A DNA stretch of 64,000 nt, from positions 16,389,255 to 16,453,254 of the forward strand of contig JACSVZ010000012.1 in the NCBI GenBank assembly GCA_014706295.1. Direction: 5' to 3'. The position numbers were made by a program, and so were the translations under genes. Under the pieces are notes generated by a model. That model saw only the letters and a list, made by a program, of their open reading frames with translations, ran no database searches and was not told the origin of the DNA. Positions 39,401 through 47,600 of this stretch are shown here, piece by piece; the stretch's first letter is position 1, and each line of letters begins with the position of its first letter. This DNA comes from Lycocorax pyrrhopterus obiensis. Lineage: Eukaryota; Chordata; Aves; Passeriformes; Paradisaeidae.

Positions 39401-41208
39401 GCCAGCCCCCATCCCTTCTCCGTGGATGGGAGAGTTCTGAAAACCAGTCCTGAGTGTGTCACCCCCAAAAATGTGCCATTCGTATCACACAATGGTGGTA
39501 AGTAGGAAGTACTCTGCTTCCAGCACAGTGAACAGGGCTGGGGCCAGGGACAGACCACATCTCCACGAGAGGAGACGTGGGCAAGCCACTGGGCTTCAGT
39601 GGGGAGCCCCTTGCTTTTGGAGCTGCTGCTCACACAGCCAGGAAGCCCCGAGGCCCAATTGCTGGGAGCAGCTACTGGCACCCAGGCTGGAACTGTCCAG
39701 AGCTGGGATGTCACAGGGCGTGGAGTAGGGGAAAAGAGTGGGAGGCTGGGACAGCCCAACCTGTTGTTGCCCAGAGAAGCTGTGGCTGCCCCATCCTGAA
39801 AGTGTTCCAGGCCAGGTTGGGTGGGGCTTACAGGAACCTGGGATAGTGGAAGGTGTCCCTGCCCATGGCAGGGGATTGGACTAGATGGCCTTTAAAGGTT
39901 CCTTCCAACTCAACCCAACCCAATGTGGCCCAATCCAACCCATTCTGTGACTCTGATTCTGTGACCTCCTAGGGGCCCCCTGTGCTGGGAAAGGTCATGG
40001 CTGTAATGCCTCTTCTCTGCCTTTGTTCCCTCAGCTTCCTTCCAAGGCTGGGAAATTGCCCTGTTTGTCATGGGATCTCTCCTGCTCCTGTTATTGTTGG
40101 TTGGCCTGGCTTTTTATTTCATCAAAAGGTGAGAAACTACCCTTGAATCTGCTGTGCATCCCCTACCCTCTCCTTCCTCAGGGCCTCCTCTCTAGCTGCT
40201 GCATGGGGACCTTCTCCTTCACTCAGGTGAACACATACACTGCCTTCACACATTTCAATATGTTGCTCCTCTTTTTGCAGCAAAGTCCCTTCCTTTTTGC
40301 ACAGCCCCTTTGTTTCTGACAGAGCAGACTGCAGGTTCTGCAGGAGGTTGAGATAACACCAGTAAATCCTGGATGATGCTGGGCATGTCCATAGGTGCAG
40401 TGTAAGGGCCATCAGTGGTACTGACAACATGCTGTGGTGGGAGAGCAGAAAGCTGAAGGTGTGTGGCACACAACAGATGATGCTGTGGCCACAGGGAAGA
40501 GCTCCTCCTTGGGCCAGGGTGGAAATGACAGACACCTTAGGATTACCTTGGTGGGAAACACCTTCCATGTTATAACATGACACCACTTTAAATAATAACT
40601 TGATGTTCCCTGACGTGGTCAGGAGGCAAACAGCAGCTGAACACTCAGGCTGTACGTCTGCCTGAAATAAATGTTACAGTGGATGGGTTATTTAACCAGC
40701 CGAGGTGATTTATTTTTATTAATTTTTACTGTTCTTCTATCAGCACTGGATAAGGGGCTGATGTGCAAGAGTTAGAAATGAGGGAAGTTCTTAGAATACA
40801 TTTGGGGAATAGAAAACCCAGTATATATATATATATATATATGTAGTTAGATAGATAGATAGATTTATTTATTTTTTTAAAATAATTTTAAAAATAGCCT
40901 AAGTCAAATTTAGGGAAGCTCTTTCAGAAACCAGGGTGGTTTTAAGTTAATGTACACATGCCAGGGAATAGCTGCTGTTCTGCTCCTGTTTTCTCCGAAC
41001 TGTTGACGGAGACATTAGGAAACTGTGCCTGCTGAGTGCTGGTCATCCAGCCTCTTCTTTTCAAAGCTGAGGTGCAGATTAGCTGCCTTGTGCAAAAGAG
41101 CAGAGCAACTGATCATGTGTTTTTCTTCATCTGTTGCTTTTCAGACATCCCCAAAACTACACCAACATCGAAATGAATGACTGTGGGCAGATGGCAGCAG
41201 ACTTCTAA
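26558..41208 (+). CDS. Type I membrane protein with four lamin-tail-domain-like modules (13 coding exons, 1067 aa)
   Basis: Whole-locus entry; exons follow. The joined exons total 3204 bases, in frame throughout, with GT-AG at every junction. Residues 1-22 look like a signal peptide. LTD-like modules lie at about 38-211, 222-402, 535-710 and 724-895. They carry the INEV/ISEV strand, the (F/Y)(V/I)EL strand and, in modules 1 and 3, NTIQNG-DA-ALY, as in extracellular LTDs of bacterial and eukaryotic proteins. Cysteine-containing helical modules follow each pair (about 417-510 and 911-1005). A transmembrane helix at 1023-1045 precedes a 21-residue tail with YTNI, a possible endocytic YxxI signal. 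Sequons are frequent (for example NSS 219-221, NTT 298-300). The start is supported by CACCATGG and an in-frame TGA at 26528. The LTD fold is well known; its role here is not, and adhesion or ligand binding is only a guess. It converges with the - strand gene at 42.6 kb. No AATAAA was seen in 41.2-42.6 kb. Confidence 0.9.
27429..30034 (+). other. LTD gene intron 1 (between coding exons 1 and 2)
   Basis: The longest intron of the gene, 2.6 kb, with one CR1 fragment at 29.09-29.21 kb. Nothing else recognised. Confidence 0.8.
29085..29211 (-). mobile_element. CR1 LINE 3' fragment
   Basis: Short reverse-complement CR1 end (GAATGGTTTGGGTTGGGAGG, then CTTCCAGGGATGGGGCAGCC) inside an intron of the LTD gene. 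Confidence 0.88.
30035..30251 (+). CDS. LTD gene coding exon 2 (second half of LTD2)
   Basis: Acceptor CCCTCGGTGTGCAG, donor AAAAGCG|GTGAGA; phases 1 in, 2 out. Encodes residues 291-362, with an NTT sequon, the GPNAIALYRG strand and LLDAFVYT, matching exon 8 of the second half. Confidence 0.92.
31330..31400 (-). mobile_element. CR1 LINE 3' terminal fragment
   Basis: Only the last about 70 bp of a CR1 (CACAGAATCACAGAAGAGTT, then GGTCACCTAGTCCAGCCCC), in reverse complement within an intron. Confidence 0.8.
31814..31971 (+). CDS. LTD gene coding exon 3
   Basis: Phases 2 in, 1 out; acceptor TTGTCTCTTACAG, donor GTAGCAG|GTGGGC. Encodes the end of LTD2 with a cysteine cluster (CSCC), the FSRPTPGTFNDC turn that parallels the end of LTD1, and then SFCL leading to the helical module. 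Confidence 0.9.
32303..32404 (+). CDS. LTD gene coding exon 4 (helical module A, first part)
   Basis: Phases 1 in, 1 out; acceptor CTTTGTTTCCTAG, donor TTCAGAG|GTGAGC. Encodes DCQEWLLKQEEILLTLVQAL and then a Ser-rich turn and VSAAYF. It aligns with exon 10 (C..W......L..L, then VS..Y). Confidence 0.9.
32736..32818 (+). mobile_element. CR1 LINE 3' end, sense
   Basis: Sense-strand CR1 terminus: GGTCTTTAAGGTCCTTTCCA, then CATTCCATGGTTCTGTGATT. It directly meets an antisense CR1 piece at 32821. Confidence 0.88.
32821..32935 (-). mobile_element. CR1 LINE internal fragment, antisense
   Basis: CCTCCTCTGGGCTTGTTCCA and CAGATCCATGTCCTTCATGT are reverse-complement CR1 sequence. The copy points the opposite way to its neighbour at 32736. 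Confidence 0.82.
33093..33290 (+). CDS. LTD gene coding exon 5 (helical module A, second part)
   Basis: Phases 1 in, 1 out; acceptor CTTGCCTCTGCAG, donor CCTCCAG|GTACTG. Encodes two amphipathic helices with cysteines, the NIT sequon and the SFDGR motif, which reappears as SVDGR in exon 11. Confidence 0.91.
33682..34241 (+). CDS. LTD gene coding exon 6 (LTD3)
   Basis: Phases 1 in, 0 out; acceptor TTTTTGCTTTCCAG, donor TTCCAG|GTGGGA. Encodes residues 516-702. Shared with LTD1: LLINEVNAD, YIEL, LVLYNG, GSSSM, NTIQNGADAVALY, EGM-VT and GLLDAVVY, ending DESLSRC before the exon end. Confidence 0.94.
35118..35555 (+). mobile_element. CR1 LINE 3' fragment, sense, about 440 bp
   Basis: Sense CR1 from GGGCTGGAGCCCCTCTCCTA through TTCAGCCTGGAGAAGAGAAG to the terminal AAACCATTTTGTGATTTTG. 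It lies inside the intron between coding exons 6 and 7. Confidence 0.93.
35673..35946 (+). CDS. LTD gene coding exon 7 (first half of LTD4)
   Basis: Phases 0 in, 1 out; acceptor TGTGTCTCCCCACAG, donor GGGCATG|GTAAGT. Encodes IRISEL, then IRFVELEG, and the strand turns up to TGLLVFVLDG. The intron before it has no counterpart in the first half. Confidence 0.93.
36641..36851 (+). CDS. LTD gene coding exon 8 (second half of LTD4)
   Basis: Phases 1 in, 2 out; acceptor TTTTCCTGGCATTTCCAG, donor GTGAGAG|GTGAGG. Encodes NLT and NIS sequons, SSTIALYSTNG and LVDALVYTCE; the counterpart of exon 2. Confidence 0.91.
37241..37377 (+). CDS. LTD gene coding exon 9
   Basis: Phases 2 in, 1 out; acceptor CTGTTCTGGGGACAG, donor CACCCA|GTGAGT. 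Encodes LSRCGNAS, then SEPSPGLRNSC, paralleling the PTPG..ND/NHC turn of exons 1 and 3, and ends LHLCFLTP. Confidence 0.9.
37590..37785 (+). mobile_element. CR1 LINE 3' fragment, sense
   Basis: GGAACAGGTTGCCCAGAGAA through GTGTTCAAGGCCAGGTTGGA to the CCAAACCATTCTGTGATGAT terminus, in the intron after coding exon 9. Confidence 0.92.
38408..38521 (+). CDS. LTD gene coding exon 10 (helical module B, first part)
   Basis: Phases 1 in, 1 out; acceptor TCTTCTTCCCCTAG, donor CTGCAAG|GTTGGT. Encodes NCSMW, a helix with MLESLGRVLVNSLEEE, a CSC pair and VSDLYLQ; the counterpart of exon 4. The donor is the weakest in the gene. Confidence 0.86.
39294..39497 (+). CDS. LTD gene coding exon 11 (helical module B, second part)
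   Basis: Phases 1 in, 1 out; acceptor TTGTTTCTTGGCAG, donor AATGGTG|GTAAGT. Encodes an NLT sequon, a Trp-rich helix, FLASPHPFSVDGR and a cysteine close to the membrane; the counterpart of exon 5. Confidence 0.91.
39760..39960 (+). mobile_element. CR1 LINE 3' fragment, sense
   Basis: TTGCCCAGAGAAGCTGTGGC, AGTGTTCCAGGCCAGGTTGG, then a terminal region with a short CAACCCAACCCAAT expansion, in the intron after coding exon 11. Confidence 0.92.
40035..40128 (+). CDS. LTD gene coding exon 12 (transmembrane helix)
   Basis: Phases 1 in, 2 out; acceptor TTTGTTCCCTCAG, donor CAAAAG|GTGAGA. Encodes a leucine-rich membrane helix (residues 1023-1045) with a basic stop-transfer sequence KRH continuing into the last exon. 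Confidence 0.92.
40822..40866. repeat. (TA)n followed by (GATA)n microsatellite
   Basis: About ten TA units (40822-40842) and about four GATA units (40850-40866) in the last intron of the LTD gene. Confidence 0.93.
41145..41208 (+). CDS. LTD gene coding exon 13 (cytoplasmic tail)
   Basis: Phase 2 in; acceptor TGTTGCTTTTCAG. Encodes RHPQNYTNIEMNDCGQMAAD, then Phe and TAA at 41206. The tail has the YTNI sequence, which fits a YxxI-type sorting motif, and one cysteine. Confidence 0.91.
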
Positions 41209-42613
41209 TGCTCCCGGGCACAGCTTGGTCTGACAGCCCTGGGGCCAGGGATGTGTCTCAGGGGGGCAGAGGGGGTGTCCAGCTCCCCCATGCACTGGGG
41301 CTGCTGCACAGACCTGCCAAATGCCAGGTCTACACCTACACCTACATCTGTGCATGTGTCTACAGCTCTGTGTGTGTCTGTGTACAAACACCTGAATTGG
41401 GTTTTACCCTTCTTAATTTTGACCTTGGACTCAAGGAGACCTCAGAACAGGCTGGGGACTTCTCGTAGGCACAGGTTGTGCCAAGTGTGGTGCCTGCGCA
41501 GGCAGAAGCCTGCTTGGGTGATGCAGAGGAAGGACATGCTCTGCCTCCTCTCGGGATTCACTGCTGGGTGATGAGCCAAGGCCACCCCATCAGACCTTTC
41601 CTCCCGGCAGGCAAGGCCAGTCTGGACTCCATTGCTCAGTGAGGGCACATCAGCCTCCCCTGCACCCCTCTGGTCCAGGCAAGGGAGTTCTCAGCATCAT
41701 GCCCTGCTCTGCAAGAGCAGGTCTGCACCACCAGCAGCCTGCTCTAGGGACAGCCCTTGCTGCTGGGGATCACAACGAGAAGGGTGTCCTCCCCAGGAAA
41801 ATGGGTTAGAGGAGAGCTGAACACCCAGTTAATCAGCTCCTGCCCAGAAGCAACTCTTACTGGTATGGTCCTGCCCATATCTTGCCAGACAGTGGGCAGC
41901 AGCAGTACCAGACTCCAGATCTGCTGAGTTTGTGGGGTGAAGGATGGAATCTCCTCAGTAAAAGATTGTTTCCTACACAGTCTGATCTATCCCTAACAGT
42001 GCAGCAGCTGATGCCAGGCTCCAACAACATCCTTCATGTGTGGAGTGCTGGTCTCACCTCATGGGTTTCTGCACCCTGCGCAGTTCCATGCATGGTGATA
42101 GTGACCTAGACAGATCCAGCCTGCTCACTGGTTGGGTGAGGGGTAGAGAAAATGCAGATACTGATCCCACACTGATTCTGAACCATGGCGTAGACAGATT
42201 TTTACTGAACAAGGTTCTGTGGAGGGGAGGGCAGGATTGATCATCGTGGCATTGACCCTCAAGAGAAGGAAGCCTCAGGTTTCCTTGGAGTCCCACCTCC
42301 CTGCTGTGTCCATCTTAGCTGCATCTTCTCCTTGCAGGCAACTGCCTTCTGCTGAGATCCATGGGCCCCAGCCAGCTCCAGTGCCAGCTAGGATGAGCAG
42401 CACAAGAGGAGCAAGGCCTCAGCCTTGCACTGTCCAGCCTCTTGTGCCAGGCAGCCCCTTCCAGTCATCAGGGCTGGGAACATGAGGCACCAGGGACCTC
42501 AGCAGCTGGGTGCTGCATGTAATCTTTGGGCAGCCTCTGAGCGATGGTTCTTCCTCCCAGCTCCATCATGCCATTAGCACAGCACTGCTGGAGCACACAG
42601 GCCTTGCAGGAAC
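41209..42613. other. Intergenic space between convergent genes; 3' untranslated regions
   Basis: Should hold the 3' ends of both the LTD gene (+) and the helix-turn-helix gene (-). I did not find AATAAA or ATTAAA on either strand in the proper direction, so the transcript ends are unknown. Confidence 0.6.
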
Positions 42614-42991
42614 TCAGATCAGCTCCATCTTGAACTGGCTGAAGTTGGGCATGGTGGGTGAGGGCTCGGCCACGCTGCTGAAGGGGCCGCAGGGCTGGGT
42701 GGCCGGCACGGCGCCGTGGCTCACGGTGGAGCTGAGCTGCTGCAGTGTCATCAGCACCTCCTGCTGCAGCCGCTGCTGGTGCTCCTGCTGGCGTTCCAGG
42801 CGGCACTGCCGCTCCAGCACCGCGTGCAGGGCCTGGCTCAGCTTCTGCACCTCCATCTGTACAGCATCCAGCTTCTCGGCGATGGCGGGGCAGCTGGGAG
42901 CAGTGAGGGGCACTGGTCCGCCCCAAGCAAGGTTGTGATTTCCTGGACCCGCAAGGTTTAGCAGGGCAGTCTGAGTGCTGGCATCTTTGAC
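42614..42991 (-). CDS. Helix-turn-helix gene, coding exon 3 (coiled coil)
   Basis: Enters in phase 0 after the acceptor CTATTCCAG and encodes residues 195-319. It has VKDASTQTALLNL, then a coiled coil rich in Gln, Leu and Glu, and the C-terminal FKMELI. Confidence 0.85.
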   Translation of the reverse strand, partial: VKDASTQTALLNLAGPGNHNLAWGGPVPLTAPSCPAIAEKLDAVQMEVQKLSQALHAVLERQCRLERQQEHQQRLQQEVLMTLQQLSSTVSHGAVPATQPCGPFSSVAEPSPTMPNFSQFKMELI

Positions 42992-44436
42992 CTGGAATAG
43001 TGGGAGGCAGGAGAGAAGGGAATGTGAAACATTATCAGCTGCCCATCCAATGGCGTTTAACAAGAGATTTATTCTGCACTTAGCTACAAGGCTCAGAGAA
43101 AAGCTCTCAAAGAAAGCCATCACCTTGTTGCAGACCTCTAGACCTCACCATGAGCTGCACTTGAGCCCCACCCAGCCCCTAGGCCAATGCTCCATCAGAG
43201 CCCCTGGTGCACCATGTGCTGTTAGCATGCGCTGATCCATCCTGGGTGACTGCTGCTGAACGGCAGTGGGGCTGCCCGTGCTGATGCCAGGCTTGTGTTT
43301 GCTCTCTGCAGGGACAGAAACAACATCTCCTGGATTTTGCCTTCCAGCCTTGGGTGGCTGGAAGAACCTCCTGAGCTGGTACTGGCACCAAGCCTTAAAA
43401 AGAGGTTCATGAGCTGCCAGTTTAGAGGCCAAGCCAGGCAGCAGCTGGCATCTCCATGGCCAGCAGCAAGTGCTGGCTGGAGGCGGGTGAGCCCATGGCC
43501 TCACCCCCACCCAGAGGGGCTTCCCAGATACGTCCACCAAGTGCCATTGCTGGAGAGTGCAGCTAGCATAGGTTGGAGGGCACTCTGGGAGCCTTTCACC
43601 CCCAGAAGCCTGCCCCACCACATGGTGTAGATGCCGCAGGGGGCTGCGCAGGGCTGGCCAGATGGCAGCATCGCAGCAGCTCATGGACAGAGCACATGGA
43701 CTCTCCCATCCTGCAATCCTACCTTTTTCTGCAGGAGGATAGCCCTGTCCACAGTCTTCTTTTTCACCATAAGGGCTGAGTTCTGGGCGGGGGGTGTGCC
43801 CAGCTGCCCTCGGCTGGGCAGTTGCTGGGGGGGGGTGGCCAGGCCCCCCAGAGCAGTCCCCGGAGCCAGGGGTGTGCCTGTGGAGCTGTCATCACCTGCA
43901 AGAATAGAGAGAGAAACACCTCAAAAGGAGGCCCTTGGGGGGGTCTCCAGTGGGGAACGAGGCCCTTTCCCAAGCCCAGAAATGGCAGGGAGTGGCCATA
44001 GTGAACCCCAGCGGGGGCAGGCCTTACCATTCTCAGGGGCCAGCACCACAGGCAGGGTGTCCCCAGGCTGCCCACTGTCCTTGTAGAGCGAGGCCACACC
44101 GACAATCTGGATGCCCTCCTTGGTGTCCTGGCTGCCAGCAGAGCAGGGCGCCCGGCTGCCTGTAGGATCTCCGGTGGGCACTGCAGGGTGCTGGGTGCCC
44201 AGCAGCCTGGGGGGCTCAGCCTCATGCCCCTGCAGCGGGGGCCAGGGCTGGTCCCCATCCCAGCCAGCTGCCACTGACCCCGGCTCCACGCTCTTCCTCT
44301 TGAGGAAGAGGTACACGGCCTGCGGCGTCACCCGGATGTCATCCAGCTCCAGCACCTTCTTGATCTTGCGGAAGCTCAGCCCAGCCCTGCGCAGCTCCAC
44401 GATCCTCCTCTTGGCATGGTCATCCAGCCGGCCCAT
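42614..44436 (-). CDS. Helix-turn-helix and coiled-coil protein (3 coding exons, 319 aa)
   Basis: Whole-locus entry; exons follow. Spliced length is 960 bases with phases 1 and 0. Residues 1-50 form a basic helix-turn-helix (RRIVELRRAGLSFRKIKKVL, then VTPQAVYLFLKRK) like the N-terminal DNA-binding region of Tc1/mariner-type transposases or a paired-type subdomain. A Pro/Gly/Ser-rich linker (about 51-225) follows, with a conserved-looking KKKTVDRAILLQKK segment ending at 194. Then comes a Gln/Leu-rich coiled coil (about 230-284) and a tail ending FKMELI, where FKME matches a SUMO-attachment consensus. The ATG at 44436 has G at -3 and G at +4. A nuclear DNA-binding role, probably as an oligomer, is inferred; a domesticated transposase-derived regulator is one possibility. 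No name is given because I do not recognise it. Confidence 0.82.
43149..43305 (-). other. Possible frame-shifting cassette exon
   Basis: A good acceptor (TTTCTGTCCCTGCAG) and a consensus donor (CATG|GTGAGG) bound 157 bases inside the intron between coding exons 2 and 3. In phase 0 it meets a stop after about 27 codons, and 157 bases would shift the frame, so if used it would truncate the protein. One other frame encodes a Gln/Ser/Pro-rich sequence. Confidence 0.3.
43723..43895 (-). CDS. Helix-turn-helix gene, coding exon 2
   Basis: Acceptor TTCTTGCAG, donor AAAAAG|GTAGGA; phases 1 in, 0 out. Encodes residues 137-194, a Gly/Pro/Thr-rich stretch followed by ALMVKKKTVDRAILLQKK. Confidence 0.82.
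44028..44436 (-). CDS. Helix-turn-helix gene, coding exon 1 (DNA-binding domain)
   Basis: From the ATG at 44436 to the donor GAATG|GTAAGG; phase 1 out. Encodes MGRLDDHAKRRIVELRRAG and the rest of the helix-turn-helix, then an acidic/proline linker with KEGIQIVGVASL. The upstream in-frame extension has only a GTG, so this ATG is the likely start. Confidence 0.87.
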
Positions 44437-46771
44437 TGCTGCTGGGACCCTCCTGTGCCCGGCACCTACATCCCTGGAGTGCGGCCGTGGTGGGGATGCT
44501 GGCACCCCCCCAGGCAGCTCTATGCCCTGTGATGGTGCTCAGGCTCAGCTAGTGCCTTGCTGCCAGGCTGCTGACCCTTGCCCTGCGTCCATGTGGTGCC
44601 ATCCCCAGCAGTGACACGGTTCCCAGATGGAAAGGGTGAGGGAGGTGGCTCTTCCCACCGGAGTGAATAATGGACAGGCCCAAGCCTGTCCCTCGCTCAC
44701 GCAGAGCCCCTTTAGAGAGAGCGGGGTCCAGCTTGGTCCCCCAGTCTGCCAAGGGCACAGAGGATGGTGACAGGCTTGGCTCTGCCCAGTGTCCCAAACT
44801 GGATATCAATCCCACCCTGCCAGCAGTACAGTGAGGAATCAGAAGCGGTCAGGATCCCGAGCAGCAGCTCAGTGTCCCAGGAAGCCTTGTGCGAGTCCTG
44901 GCAAGTGATGGTTCATCGCACGGGGCTGGCAGAACCCCATTGTGTTTCCCTGGTGGCCCAGAAGGTCATGGCGAGCAGAACCGTAGGAACTCCACGTGGG
45001 AACTGCTGGTGCTGCAGAGCCTGCCCTTGGGTCTGGAGACAACACCGTCCTGTACCTTTGGGAGAAGCAAATGCAACCACTGATACACCTGTTGTAAAGA
45101 AGGCACAACTATAACTATAATGGCTCCACTTCCTGTGCCTCCCCTCTCATGCCAGGCATGCGCCTGTAGCACACAGGGATATACCTATATATGTCTATAC
45201 ACGCACATGTGTGTCTACACAACTACGGTGAAGGGTTTTTTCCACTTTCTACCAAATTCCTTAATCTGCAGGCGTTTCTTGGACACTCAGTGCTGCAGCT
45301 GCTCCCTAAAGGACATACTTTTGGGTTTCACTTCACTAAAATAAATGTCTTCCAAGAATTCCCAGAAGGCAGCAAAACACTTTTCCAGTTAGAGACTACC
45401 TTAAGTGGCTGCTGCCAAGCAGATGTGATATAGGAACCTTTTCCAAAGGATCCCAAGGCACATGTGAATCTTAAAAAAGATGATAATGTGTTATGTTGGC
45501 CAAGGAGGCACAGAGACTATTGGACATCAGCCTCAGGGATAAATGGAGTCACTTAATTTGACAGAGGAGTTTGCCCCTCTGCATCTTACTTGTTCCATGG
45601 CAAAAGAAAGAGACATTAGCTCCAGAGATGTAGGCTGTACTTTGATCCAGCTCTGTTTATGTCTGAAGGCCACCCCATGCCCTGCTATGTGCATTAGGGA
45701 CCTTGTAGGTAAGAGCTGGGGGAGTGGATATTGGAAAACAGACATCCTTGGATGCAGACACTACAATTGTAGAGCAAGAGCAAAAGGTCAGAAATTTTCA
45801 ACCTTCCCCATGTCAAGGGAAGATGCTCCAAGGAGACCACCACCTTGAAGCTGCAGTTATGAGGAGCTTGAGCCCTGGCAATATACTCTGCCCTCCTCCC
45901 AGAGTGTCTCCAGACATGGCCAGAGGACACTGGAGTATCTGAGCAGCTGGTGACAGAAACATATCATTTACATAAATGCCAGGAAAGCCAACAGCCACGG
46001 CTGCAGCCTTCACCCAGCCTCTGCAGGGAAGATAAGGAGAGCACCTTGGAGAAGCACCAACTTCACACTGCATCTCCTCCAGCTCCCTCTCCACTGAAGA
46101 TGTTGCTCGCTGTGTACCATCCCCAGGACCCAAATCCCTCCTTCATCACATGTTCACCCGCTTCAGCCCTTCCCCAGCCCTCCACTGAGGTCCCACCACC
46201 CTGCCCTGCTTTCCTGGGCTTGGGGAAAGTTCATGGGAGGCACAGACCATCCCTGCCCTACTAACCCCAGATAAGCTCAGCATTCCCAATTCACAGTGTC
46301 CCCTCAGAACCTCCCATTTGTTGGAGGGGCAGCAGGATGAGGAGTATGGCCAAGATGGCTTCGGGGCAGCAGGGCATGGCTGCAGACAGCAGCTCCATGG
46401 AGATACCATCAATGCTCAAGGCTTCACCCAGTCTCCTTATCCTTCAAGAACAGCACTTGCCTCTGCAGCAGGGCTTTAAAAAAATATCTATTTACTGATC
46501 AGAGGTAGACCAAGACCTGGAAAGCCATTTCAGAGATGACACTGCGAAGAAGGCTGGGGGTCAGAATCCAGCAGGTGAGCAGGAGATGCAGGAGACAAGT
46601 GCAGGCAGAAGCTCAGGTCAAAATCCAGCTCCAGCCCTGCTCACTTACACCTTGAGGGCGGACAAAGTGCACAACAGCTACTCTACCCCTGTCAGGTAGG
46701 GGAAAAGGGTTACCAGTGAAAGCAACAGGAGTGTATTCCATAAAATACAGTATTCCACCAATCTCCTCCAA
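44437..46771. other. No gene recognised upstream of the helix-turn-helix gene
   Basis: May contain 5' untranslated sequence or the first intron of the - strand gene. No coding exon or CR1 seen. Confidence 0.4.
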
Positions 46772-47222
46772 GATCACAGAATCACAGAAATCATCTAGGT
46801 TGGAAAAGACCTCTGAGATAATCAAGTGCAACCTTTGACTGATCACCTTGTCAATTAGACCACGGCACTAAGTGCCACATCCAGTCTTTTCTTGAACACC
46901 TCCAGGGATGGTGACTCCATCACCTCCCTGGGCAGCCCATTCCAATGCCTGACAACCCTTCCTGTGAAGAAATTCTTCCTGATGTCCAACCTGACTCCTC
47001 CCCTGGCTCAGCCTGAGGCTATGTCCTTGTCCCATCACTAGTTCACTGGGAGAAGAAGCCTTTCTGGTAGTTGTAGAGAGGGACAAGGTTACCCCTGAGC
47101 CTCCTTTTCTCCAGGCTAAACAACCCCAGCTCCCTCAACCATTCCTCATAAGATTTATCCTCTAGACCCTTCCCCAGCTTCATTGCCCTTCTCTGGACTT
47201 GCTCCAGCACCTCACTGTTTCT
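46772..47222 (-). mobile_element. CR1 LINE 3' fragment (Y-type)
   Basis: AGATCACAGAATCACAGAAA and GGTTGGAAAAGACCTCTGAG, then TCCAGGGATGGTGACTCCAT, in reverse complement. It is followed within 20 bp by another CR1 in the same orientation. Confidence 0.92.
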
Positions 47223-47237
47223 CCTGATTTGAGGAAT

Positions 47238-47600
47238 CCAGAATGGTTTGGGTGGGAAGGCACCTTAAAGCTCATCCCATTCCAACCCCCTGCCACAGGC
47301 AGGGACACCTTCCACTATCCCAGGTTGCTCCAAGCCCTGTCCAACCTGGCCCTGGACACATCCAGGGATGGGGCAGCCACAGCTTCTCTGGGCAGCCTGT
47401 GCCAGGGCCTCTCCACCCTCACAGGGAAGAATTTCTTTCTAATATCCCATCTAAACCTACTCTCTGACAGTTTGAAGCCATTCCCCCTTGTCCTATCTCT
47501 AGATGCACTTGTAAAAAGTACCTCTTCATCTTCCTTGTAAGCTCCCTTCAAGTACTGGAAGGCCAAGTCATAAGATCCCACAGTCGGCCTTTGCAACAGC
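47238..47600 (-). mobile_element. CR1 LINE 3' fragment
   Basis: CCAGAATGGTTTGGGTGGGA, then CACCTTCCACTATCCCAGGT, then the GAAGAATTTCTTTCTAATAT block. It lies next to, and may have inserted into, the neighbouring Y-type copy. Confidence 0.92.

Noticed and set aside
43145..43684. 179-codon open frame on the - strand inside the helix-turn-helix gene
   Set aside because: Its phase does not fit the flanking exons, which join directly in phase 0. Only the splice-bounded part is kept, as a possible cassette exon.
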